11,221 bases of DNA from an uncultured Clostridia bacterium (GTDB lineage: Bacteria > Bacillota > Clostridia > Christensenellales > UBA1242). A program made the position numbers and the translations under genes. The notes under the pieces are model-generated. The model saw only the letters and a program-made list of their open reading frames with translations, made no database searches and had not been told where the DNA came from. The DNA is taken from the NCBI GenBank assembly GCA_944372745.1, contig CALWAB010000040.1:1-11221 (forward strand). The letters are read 5' to 3'. This document shows, in pieces, positions 5,975 through 11,221 of this stretch. How positions within the stretch are numbered: the stretch's first letter is position 1; every line of letters starts with the position of its first letter.

Positions 5975-6793
5975 ATGAACAAAACAAAACGCAAAGAAAT
6001 GGATAATGTTTACTTCAGTGAAAATATTGATTCTAAATGGGCATTCTATGCTGATAAGGGTATATTTTTATTTGGAGCGGTCTTATTTTTAGCAACATTT
6101 TTAACCTTTTTAGTCTTTCAAATCTTTGGATACAAAGGCGAAAGTTATTGGCTCAATTTAGCCCAATTATTTGGTGGACTTGTATTTTTATGTGTTCCAC
6201 TAATTTTAAGACGCTTTAATCTGTATGTCAATTCATACCTCGCTATCATTTGGTACATATTTATGATAGCTACTTGGTATGTAGGGATGAATTTTGAAGT
6301 TTACAAAATGGGCGAATGGTACGACAAGATTGTCCACTTATTTAGCGGAGCGGTTGTCGCTTTGATTGGATTGACTTTTGTCAATATGAATGGAAACATA
6401 AAAAACAGATTTAGCACATTTTTCACAGTCATTGCATTCGCTGCACTTGCTGGGCTTGTTTGGGAGATAGTTGAATTTACTTTTGACGGAATATTTGGCG
6501 ACAACTCCCAACGCTTCAATGAAGAATCTACAGGAATACCATTTGTAGGGCGTGAAGCACTCTATGACACAATGTTTGATATGATTGCAGACTTTGCTGG
6601 TGGCATCATTTTAGCGGTAATACTTTTGTTTATGAAGAAAGAACAACTAGCAAGGCTAGCGGTTCAACCTAAAAGCCAATTGGGCAATTCTATCTTAGAA
6701 GAAAGTGTAGATAGCACGCAAACACAAAGTAACAACAACCAAAATCAAGAACAAAAAGAACAAATAATTGAGAAACAACCAAATAATGAATAA
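5975..6793 (+). CDS. YjdF/DUF2238-like multi-pass membrane protein
   Basis: 272 residues from the ATG at 5975. A TTG at 5942 is also in frame, but AAGGA lies between the two (10 bases before 5975) and a TATAAT (5947-5952) overlaps that upstream stretch. About six membrane helices are visible (near 30-52, 61-78, 88-106, 120-137, 148-168 and 203-221). Conserved polar positions of the family appear inside them: YDKIVHLFSG, LVWEIVEFTFDGIFGDNSQ, and LYDTMFDMIADFAGG. The acidic residues and His suggest a membrane-embedded polar site, but no reaction is known to me. The C-terminal 50 residues are a soluble Gln/Asn/Glu-rich tail. It is a single-gene unit with its own terminator, placed between two 97-bp inverted repeats. 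Membrane protein sure, family likely. Confidence 0.78.
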   Translation: MNKTKRKEMDNVYFSENIDSKWAFYADKGIFLFGAVLFLATFLTFLVFQIFGYKGESYWLNLAQLFGGLVFLCVPLILRRFNLYVNSYLAIIWYIFMIATWYVGMNFEVYKMGEWYDKIVHLFSGAVVALIGLTFVNMNGNIKNRFSTFFTVIAFAALAGLVWEIVEFTFDGIFGDNSQRFNEESTGIPFVGREALYDTMFDMIADFAGGIILAVILLFMKKEQLARLAVQPKSQLGNSILEESVDSTQTQSNNNQNQEQKEQIIEKQPNNE

Positions 6794-6817
6794 ACAATTA
6801 TTTAATTAGTTAATACC

Positions 6818-6851
6818 AAAACACGGAATAACAAAAGTTACTCCGTGTTTT
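6818..6851 (+). terminator. intrinsic terminator after the YjdF-like gene
   Basis: A 15-bp stem (AAAACACGGAATAAC / GTTACTCCGTGTTTT, one G-U pair) with an AAAA loop. The 3' arm ends in TTTT. The stem is symmetric enough to work in both directions. Confidence 0.85.
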
Positions 6852-6861
6852 AATCTATTGC

Positions 6862-7240
6862 CCCATCCCATATATTTGAAGGGAACTACCCGTTCCCCTT
6901 CACCTTTTTCTAGGGGATTTCCCATCCCTTTGATGCCCTAGTGGGGGTGATGCCACCCCGTGGCGTGGTCTTAGTTGGTACTAACACTTACTTTATAGGT
7001 TCTCTCAAGGCGGTGACGACTGCCGTACGCTAATACTCCTGCACCTGTGGTCTTGGTTAGTGGTACTAGCCATCTTCTATACTAAGAACATAAAAATAAT
7101 ATTTTGTGCTTTGTCAAGCACAAAAATAATTTATTTAGTACATAAATTGTGCCTAAGTGCTCACACAAATATCAATGTCGTACTTCAGTACTCAAAGACT
7201 ATGGCAAGTGCCATTGCATACCTGCATAGGATACATACAT
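6862..7240. repeat. modular palindromic repeat cluster 2
   Basis: The 500-base gap before the lipoprotein gene holds no gene. Modules in plus orientation: AAGGGAAC-TACCC-GTTCCCCTT (6879-6900, one bulge), a GGGGATTTCCCATCCC region (6913-6928), GGGGTG-ATGC-CACCCC (6945-6960 region), CGTGGCGTGG, GGCGGT-GACG-ACTGCC (7010-7025), TGCCGTACGC (7021), CTGTGGTCTT, and an AT-rich tail with TTTTGTGCTT-TGTC-AAGCACAAAA (7102-7125). The segment 6958-7054 is the right arm of the 97-bp inverted repeat. Confidence 0.85.
6958..7054 (-). repeat. 97-bp inverted repeat, right arm
   Basis: Perfect reverse complement of 5750-5846. The two arms and the DNA between them span 1305 bp and enclose the complete YjdF-like gene with its terminator. 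Confidence 0.95.
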
Positions 7241-7330
7241 CTTATATTTTTTAAATTATACTGTATCATTTAATAAAAAATAATTTTCTAAAATTGCAAA
7301 TTATTGCCAACATATTTTAAAGATTCTCAG

Positions 7331-7336
7331 TATAAT
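7331..7336 (+). promoter_or_regulatory. candidate -10 box of the lipoprotein gene
   Basis: TATAAT, 28 bases before the TTG start. The nearest -35-like hexamer, TTGCCA (7304-7309), is 21 bases away, longer than usual, so the -35 is unassigned. Confidence 0.4.
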
Positions 7337-7363
7337 ATGTAGAATGAAAGGAGGCAAGATATA

Positions 7364-8236
7364 TTGACAAGTACAAATCTTAGAACTACTAGTTTAGTAA
7401 TAGTCACAATTTTGTGCTTATTAATATTGTGCATATTGCTGACTAGTTGTAGCAATAAAAAAGTCGCCTTTAATTCTTCAGTGGAAGCCTTTGGTTTCGC
7501 GGGGGCAACAACTGGTGCATTACTAATTAAATACGATACACAAGTTAGCAATCTTCAATCATCTTATGTTATTTCTAACGAACAGCAACAATATGTAAAC
7601 ACCCTTGACAAGTATATTTCAGTCTTTGATAGTGTAGTTGGTGAAAACGCTATAGTTAGCAATAAAACTGCCATAGATGAAAATGATTATAATTTTGCTA
7701 TTACAACTACCGTCACTGATTTGAATGGCAATAAAAACTTTATCACAATGAAACTCTTTGAAATTAAAGAAGACAACACTCCTGTATTAGAAACTGACAA
7801 TGATGACATTAATAGTTCATTTAATGGCACAATGTCTTATGCTGATAAAGAATATACCATTTCTGGCTCAAAAACTTTTGATAATGGTAATATGCAAACG
7901 CTTTTCACAACATATATTGATGATGCAAATTATGTAACTTGTGTGCAAGACAATAGTACTCGCACCGCTACCTATTCTGTTTACAAAAATAATGCCCTTA
8001 TAGATTCCATTATGATTGGCTATAAGTTCGATAATAACGAACTCACGCTCGCACTTAATACTACTAACAATGGCAATCAAATAACATATCAATTAGAGAG
8101 AGAAGGCAATCAACTTAAAGTGACCTACGAAGATTCCTCCCAAAACGGGGTCATTTATTGCACGGTGTCGAACGATGGCACTCAAATAACTTACACATTC
8201 GACGACAACACAAGTATTACCAAAATAACCCAATAA
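7364..8236 (+). CDS. secreted lipoprotein, paralogue of the right-edge gene
   Basis: 290 residues from a TTG start preceded by a perfect AAAGGAGG at 9 bases, which decides the start. Residues 1-28 are a lipoprotein signal peptide (short basic region, a long Leu/Ile/Val core) with lipobox LTSC; C29 would be lipidated and the protein anchored on the outer face of the membrane. The mature part is a repetitive beta-rich domain without Cys-based or catalytic motifs that I recognise, ending in a GTQITYTFDDNTSITK motif. It resembles the partial gene at 10554-11221 along its length (for example DKYISVFDSVVGENAI versus NKYIDIFDSVVGNNAI, and ITTTVTDLNG in both). Single-gene unit with its own terminator. 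Surface localisation is likely; function unknown. Confidence 0.85.
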   Translation: MTSTNLRTTSLVIVTILCLLILCILLTSCSNKKVAFNSSVEAFGFAGATTGALLIKYDTQVSNLQSSYVISNEQQQYVNTLDKYISVFDSVVGENAIVSNKTAIDENDYNFAITTTVTDLNGNKNFITMKLFEIKEDNTPVLETDNDDINSSFNGTMSYADKEYTISGSKTFDNGNMQTLFTTYIDDANYVTCVQDNSTRTATYSVYKNNALIDSIMIGYKFDNNELTLALNTTNNGNQITYQLEREGNQLKVTYEDSSQNGVIYCTVSNDGTQITYTFDDNTSITKITQ

Positions 8237-8303
8237 TCCTAGTCAAAAATTAACAATGTGGGGTATTGTCTGTTAGTATTTACGCGAAACTTCCAATAAA
8301 AAT

Positions 8304-8345
8304 GGCATCACCTAACCTATATGGTTTAGATTGATGCCTTTTTTT
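8304..8345. terminator. bidirectional intrinsic terminator
   Basis: GGCATCA...TGATGCC stem extended by CCTAACC/GGTTTAG with a TATAT-type loop, followed by seven Ts on the plus strand, and by ATTTTTA on the minus strand. It separates the lipoprotein gene from the convergent collagen-like gene and can serve both. Confidence 0.88.
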
Positions 8346-8352
8346 GTTTGCA

Positions 8353-8709
8353 TTAAGCCCCTGTCGCTCCTGTAACACCCGTTGGACCTGTTGGGCCTTG
8401 TGGTATTACAAAATTAAGCACATAATTTGTACCAACTAATTGGCTTGTAACTGATGCATTTGAGCCAGGTGCGCCTGTTGTCACTGTCCCTATTGAGATT
8501 GTGAACGCTGCACCTGTTGCTCCTGTAGCACCCGTTGGACCTGTTGGGCCTGTAGGACCCGTTGGGCCAATGCCACCTTGTGCGCCTGTAGCACCTGTTG
8601 GACCTACTGGACCAACTATTACACTAGATGCTGGTATAACATTTGTTGTACTTCTAAATACGGGGCGACGATTGCAACAACAACGGTTGCATCCGCAAAA
8701 ATTACACAT
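8353..8709 (-). CDS. short collagen-like (Gly-X-Y) surface protein
   Basis: 118 residues. The first 15 are Cys- and Arg-rich (MCNFCGCNRCCCNRR), which could crosslink or bind metal. Gly-X-Y triplets, mostly GPT and GAT, run at about 33-67 and again at 105-118. Between them is an ISIGTVTTGAPGSNASVTSQ...VLNFVIPQG segment, typical of collagen-like proteins in Firmicutes, including those of spore surfaces. There is no signal peptide, as expected for a mother-cell or spore-coat product. It ends right after a GATGA triplet block without the globular C-terminal domain often seen in BclA-like proteins, so it may be a shortened member. AGAGGTG lies 5 bases before the ATG. The upstream region has a 10-bp hairpin and a SigK-like promoter match. 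Collagen repeat certain; exosporium role inferred. Confidence 0.85.
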   Translation of the reverse strand: MCNFCGCNRCCCNRRPVFRSTTNVIPASSVIVGPVGPTGATGAQGGIGPTGPTGPTGPTGATGATGAAFTISIGTVTTGAPGSNASVTSQLVGTNYVLNFVIPQGPTGPTGVTGATGA

Positions 8710-8719
8710 TTTTCACCTC

Positions 8720-8743
8720 TTGTAACACATTCTTGTGTTACAA
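8720..8743 (-). promoter_or_regulatory. perfect hairpin just upstream of the collagen-like gene
   Basis: On the minus strand TTGTAACACA-AGAA-TGTGTTACAA, a 10-bp perfect stem that ends directly before the ribosome binding site. It has no U-tail, so it is not a terminator. It may be an mRNA 5'-end stabilising hairpin or an operator. Confidence 0.6.
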
Positions 8744-8746
8744 TGC

Positions 8747-8774
8747 CATAATATGCTTTTGTCCCCAATATTGT
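8747..8774 (-). promoter_or_regulatory. SigK-like promoter candidate
   Basis: On the minus strand ACA (8772-8774), 16 bases, then CATATTATG (8747-8755). This is close to the late mother-cell sigma-K pattern (AC, 16-17 bases, CATANNNTA), with one mismatch at the end. The motif is short and chance is possible; sporulation of this organism is not shown by the window. Confidence 0.35.
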
Positions 8775-8797
8775 GATTACTAATAATGACTTATAAC

Positions 8798-9295
8798 TTG
8801 GGAATTCCCAACTCATTTATATGAGGGGAACTACCCGTTCCCCTTCACCCCTTAGGGGTGGGATGCCCCACCACGGCGTGGTCTTTTTTGTACGCATCTA
8901 ACAGGCGGTGACCACTGCCGTATGCTTGTTATCTAGGGGATTTCATCCCCTATGACCCCAGACAAGGACAGATGTCCTTGACCTGTGGTCTTGGATGAGT
9001 ATCACTAGCCTACTTTAGTACTTAAAACTTAAAATATATTTCTTAGTGCTTTGGCAAGCATTAAGTATATTATTCAAGCACTAAGTTGTGTCTAGGTACT
9101 ATCCAATGTCCACTGCCGTACATCAGTACTTATTGCATTAACACGCACAAAGTTAATTTTTTAGTACTAAATTATGACTAATTACTCGCCAAAGCCCAAT
9201 GCCGTACGCAAGTACCTAAGTTGTGTTTAATTACCCACACAAAGACCACTGCCGTACGCTAGCACCCAAAAACTATGGCGGGATGCCCCCCAGAA
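8798..9295. repeat. modular palindromic repeat cluster 3
   Basis: This 600-base gap between the collagen-like and DUF2188 genes has no gene. Modules: the palindrome TTGGGAATTCCCAA (8798-8811), GGGGAAC-TACCC-GTTCCCC (8825-8843), GGTGGG-ATGC-CCCACC then CCACGGCGTGG followed by TTTTTT (8856-8888, terminator-like), GGCGGT-GACC-ACTGCC (one G-U pair, near 8905), GGGGATTTCATCCCC (8936-8950), CAAGGAC-AGAT-GTCCTTG (8964-8981), CTTAGTGCTT-TGGC-AAGCATTAAG (9042-9065), and TGCCGTAC-type motifs at 8916, 9114, 9200 and 9250. It ends in GGCGGGATGCCCCCC. Confidence 0.85.
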
Positions 9296-9336
9296 TCAAC
9301 TTTATAAATAAAATTAATTTAATTATGTCAAAGGTA

Positions 9337-9365
9337 TTGTATTTATTAAAAAAATTATGTATAAT
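9337..9365 (+). promoter_or_regulatory. promoter of the DUF2188 gene
   Basis: TTGTAT (9337-9342), a 17-base spacer and a perfect TATAAT (9360-9365). A small GTAGT/ACTAC hairpin follows in the leader, just before AAAGGAG. Confidence 0.55.
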
Positions 9366-9409
9366 ATATATAAATGGTAGTTAAACTACTAAAAAAAGGA
9401 GAGAAAATT

Positions 9410-9742
9410 ATGGATATTGGAGATTATTGGTGGCTCATTGTGGGCATTATCATCATTATCGCACTTATTGTCATTTTAATTGTTTTGAAAACTCAATTAA
9501 ATAGAGACAAAAAGTTGCTAGAAAACAATGGCGAAAAAGTAGAAGAAAAAGATGAAAAGAAAACAGATGACACTTCTACGGCAAGCGAAAAAGAAAACAC
9601 CGCTGAAGCAAGCCAAGTAACAGAACAAGAAGTTCAAGCACAACCTGAATCTACAGAAAAGAAAGAAGAAGCACAAGAAGACGACATTGATTTCATTCCT
9701 GTAGAGACAGAAACCGGCTCAAAAAAAAACAAAAAAAAGTAA
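9410..9742 (+). CDS. membrane-anchored acidic protein, 5' part of a frameshifted DUF2188 gene
   Basis: 110 residues from the ATG at 9410. The ATG at 9374 lies upstream of AAAGGAG, which is 8 bases before 9410, so 9410 is preferred. Residues 7-29 form one membrane helix (LIVGIIIIIALIVILIVL), followed by a long Glu/Lys-rich, probably unstructured cytoplasmic stretch. The frame ends with SKKNKKK and TAA inside an A-rich tract. The -1 frame continues without a stop for 99 more codons with the same Glu/Lys/Asp composition into a DUF2188 domain. The full product would be about 209 residues, joined either by programmed frameshifting, by RNA polymerase slippage, or in the ancestor of a now broken gene. 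Confidence 0.8.
   Translation: MDIGDYWWLIVGIIIIIALIVILIVLKTQLNRDKKLLENNGEKVEEKDEKKTDDTSTASEKENTAEASQVTEQEVQAQPESTEKKEEAQEDDIDFIPVETETGSKKNKKK
9722..9742 (+). promoter_or_regulatory. candidate -1 slippery site
   Basis: Nine As (9721-9729), C, eight As, then GTAA. In the reading frame the last codons are AAA AAA AAG TAA, so A-AAA-AAG, the dnaX-type heptamer, sits directly before the stop. An A-AAA-AAC heptamer lies just upstream (9724-9730). No strong stimulatory hairpin or upstream SD is visible. Confidence 0.5.
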
Positions 9743-9846
9743 GTGATGAAGACGCAGGAGACAATACTACGGTAGTTGCTGAAAAACAAGAAAATGCTGA
9801 GAAAGTCGATTCTACTGAAGATAAACATAAAAGTGGGGTAAAAACA

Positions 9847-10038
9847 GTGGAGAAGTACAGAGTAACTTATGACAAAGAGAAAAAAGATTGGGTAGTCAAA
9901 AAAGACGGTGCTCAAAGAGCAACAAAACGCTTCCCAACTAAAGAAGAAGCTACAGAATTTGCCAAAGAAATTGCTAAGAAAAATGATACATCTCTAGCCA
10001 TTCATAAAAAAGACGGCAAATTCCAAAAGAAACGCTAA
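9847..10038 (+). CDS. DUF2188 domain, 3' part of the frameshifted gene
   Basis: 63 residues from a GTG, or the C-terminal part of the -1 fusion. The whole piece is a DUF2188 domain: YRVTYDKEKKDWVVKKDGAQ, RATKRFPTKEEATEFAKEIAKK, then SLAIHKKDGKFQKKR, the family's beta-beta-alpha-beta layout. DUF2188 domains are small and basic, and their function is unknown. A weak GGGG lies 9 bases before the GTG, so independent translation is possible. However, the 35 codons between 9742 and the GTG are open and have the same composition as the upstream linker, which argues that the domain belongs to one longer protein. Confidence 0.8.
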   Translation: MEKYRVTYDKEKKDWVVKKDGAQRATKRFPTKEEATEFAKEIAKKNDTSLAIHKKDGKFQKKR

Positions 10039-10054
10039 TTAATTAGATTAGTCT

Positions 10055-10086
10055 AAAAGTCCTTTGAATTTTCAAAGGACTTTTTT
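10055..10086 (+). terminator. intrinsic terminator after the DUF2188 gene
   Basis: AAAAGTCCTTTG...CAAAGGACTTTT stem around an AATTTT-type loop, ending in a run of six Ts; 17 bases after the stop. Confidence 0.88.
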
Positions 10087-10152
10087 CATACAATTCAGTG
10101 CGACATATTTATGTTTTTCTTTAAAATATTTACCATTTATTTCAAATGAAAT

Positions 10153-10283
10153 ACATATTTTTAGGTGAATTGAACCCTATTTTTGCATATTTTTAGACAC
10201 TCAATCTATCTTATTACGCATATTTTTGGACACTAAAATTGTCTTATTTTGCATATTTTTCTACACTTTAGCAAGTTTAAGAT
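10153..10283. repeat. 33-bp-period direct repeats
   Basis: The core GCATATTTTT starts at 10185, 10218 and 10251, exactly 33 bases apart, each followed two bases later by ACACT or GACACT-like sequence. A diverged copy (ACATATTTTT) starts at 10153. The rest of each unit is AT-rich and variable. No coding frame is maintained. The 467-base gap 10087-10553 contains this array, two flanking terminators and otherwise only AT-rich DNA. Confidence 0.75.
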
Positions 10284-10452
10284 TATATTTAGGGTACATT
10301 TTATTGATTAATTTTATTTAGATTTTTATAAACTAAAAATATTATAAACTTAAACATTTTGTTATACTGTCGATAAACCACTAAATAAATTAATTATCAT
10401 TGTAAGACATTTATGTAAAAATATTTTTTGAACTTTACAACAAAATTATATT

Positions 10453-10485
10453 AAAAATACAGCAAGTTTTAAATTAAACTTACTG
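10453..10485 (-). terminator. intrinsic terminator of the right-edge lipoprotein gene
   Basis: On the minus strand CAGTAAGTTT...AAACTTGCTG, a 10-bp stem with one G-U pair and a 6-base loop, followed by TATTTTT. It lies about 70 bases past the stop of the gene. Confidence 0.7.
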
Positions 10486-10553
10486 CATTGAGCTTATTGT
10501 TGTCTATTTAGATTTTTTAATTGCAATAGGCAATATTTTTATCCTATAAGTTA

Positions 10554-11221
10554 TTACACTGCATCTTTTGTAATAGTTGTGCCGTCATCAAATGTATAAG
10601 TGATTGTATTGCCGTCATCGGCTACCCTTGCTCTAATATACCCTTGCCCGCTTTCATCTCTGTAGAATATTCTAAGTGCATTGCCTTCCCTTTCAAATTT
10701 GTAGGTAGCATTCACTCCGTCTTTTTCATATTGCATTTCTACTTCAAGTTCATTGCGTTCTTTTTCAATTTCAATACTTGTTTTATCTACTCTTACATCA
10801 TTGCTATACACTGAATAAGTGAATTCTTGTTCGCCAGATTCTGTTTCTTGTTCTACAAGTACATAATTTAATTGGTCAATGTACGCTTTAAATTCAATTT
10901 CAATTTCATCATTTTCCACTTCTTTTTTACCACTAATGGTGTATTCATTGCCTTGATAAGTCATTATGCCTTGTAATCTTGAAGTGATTCCGTCGTCATC
11001 GTCATCCGTAACTAATGTATTATCGGCTTTGACTTCCTTAAACTTCATTTCAAAAGTTTGTTTGTCGCCATTTAAGTCCGTCACAGTTGTTGTGATTTTG
11101 TAGTTGTAATCTGGGTCATCCAAATGTTCTTTTTGACTCGTAATAGCATTATTGCCTACTACACTGTCAAAAATGTCAATGTACTTATTCAAAATTTCAA
11201 CATTTTGCTCTTGTTCTATAG
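10554..11221 (-). CDS. lipoprotein paralogue (N-terminus beyond right edge)
   Basis: The frame is open to the window edge (about 222 codons). A TTG at 11192 exists, but the alignment with the lipoprotein at 7364 continues upstream of it, so the true start and the expected signal peptide lie outside. The visible part aligns with residues near 75-288 of that protein: FDSVVGNNAI, ITTTVTDLNGDKQ, a YTISG block, YKFEREGNALRIFY, and the closing GNTITYTFDDGTTITK. It is richer in Asp/Glu than the paralogue, including a DDDDD run. Probably a surface-exposed beta-rich lipoprotein of the same unknown function. It is convergent with the DUF2188 gene, with its own terminator. Confidence 0.82.
   Translation of the reverse strand, partial: IEQEQNVEILNKYIDIFDSVVGNNAITSQKEHLDDPDYNYKITTTVTDLNGDKQTFEMKFKEVKADNTLVTDDDDDGITSRLQGIMTYQGNEYTISGKKEVENDEIEIEFKAYIDQLNYVLVEQETESGEQEFTYSVYSNDVRVDKTSIEIEKERNELEVEMQYEKDGVNATYKFEREGNALRIFYRDESGQGYIRARVADDGNTITYTFDDGTTITKDAV

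Noticed and set aside
5382..7240. The inverted-repeat-bounded segment as an insertion sequence
   Set aside because: No transposase, no visible target-site duplication, and the enclosed gene is a membrane protein; the arms belong to an interspersed repeat family.
7060..7254. 64-codon plus-strand frame after the 97-bp repeat
   Set aside because: It lies within repeat cluster 2, has no ribosome binding site, and its codons track the hairpin modules.
8501..8725. Plus-strand frame rich in Val/Pro/Gly opposite the collagen-like gene
   Set aside because: It is the antisense shadow of Gly-X-Y codons; the minus-strand gene has the ribosome binding site and terminator.
8856..8888. Hairpin plus TTTTTT as a dedicated gene terminator
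   Set aside because: No plus-strand gene ends nearby; the lipoprotein gene already has its own terminator at 8304-8345, so this is kept as part of repeat cluster 3.
10153..10283. 33-bp-period repeats as a CRISPR array
   Set aside because: The conserved core is only about 10-17 bases, the intervening sequence is too short and AT-rich, and no cas gene is present.

Overview
The window looks like chromosomal DNA of an AT-rich Firmicutes/Clostridia-type bacterium. The signs are strong AGGAGG-type ribosome binding sites, consensus -35/-10 promoters with 17-base spacers, U-tailed intrinsic terminators, occasional TTG/GTG starts, a collagen-like surface protein and the standard genetic code. No rRNA, tRNA, transposase, integrase or CRISPR array was found.

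Left third (1-3932, all minus strand): a likely functional unit that begins with an XRE-type regulator. After a 290-base leader region come a 309-residue protein of unknown function with a possible HEPN-like R-x6-H motif, a 328-residue protein ending in a fibronectin-III-like domain, a small stand-alone protein of the same beta-sandwich type, and a Ycf46-like AAA ATPase that runs off the left edge. The last four genes are tightly packed (gaps of 41, 3 and 20 bases). I do not recognise this combination as a described system. Its control region holds a promoter-overlapping dyad, a terminator-like hairpin just before the first structural gene, and an inverted repeat that could mask the regulator's start codon.

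Middle (4080-5381, plus strand): a housekeeping pair, a stand-alone MetRS-type tRNA-binding domain with a Cys-rich tail and a TatD-family DNase, overlapping as TAATG behind a strong promoter.

Right half (5382-11221): isolated single genes separated by long intergenic regions. They are a YjdF/DUF2238-like membrane protein, a lipoprotein, a short collagen-like protein, a membrane-anchored DUF2188 protein split by a frameshift at an A-rich dnaX-type slippery sequence, and a second lipoprotein paralogous to the first (cut by the right edge). Three of the intergenic regions (about 5392-5900, 6862-7240, 8798-9295) are filled by one family of modular palindromic repeats. Comparing copies shows compensatory base changes and G-U wobbles that preserve hairpins, which is evidence for selection on secondary structure. 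Two copies form 97-bp perfect inverted repeats around the YjdF-like gene. A separate 33-bp-period tandem repeat lies between the DUF2188 gene and the right-hand lipoprotein gene.

The items I judge most likely to be new are the covarying repeat family, the XRE / HEPN-like / Fn3 / Fn3 / Ycf46-AAA operon, and the frameshift site.
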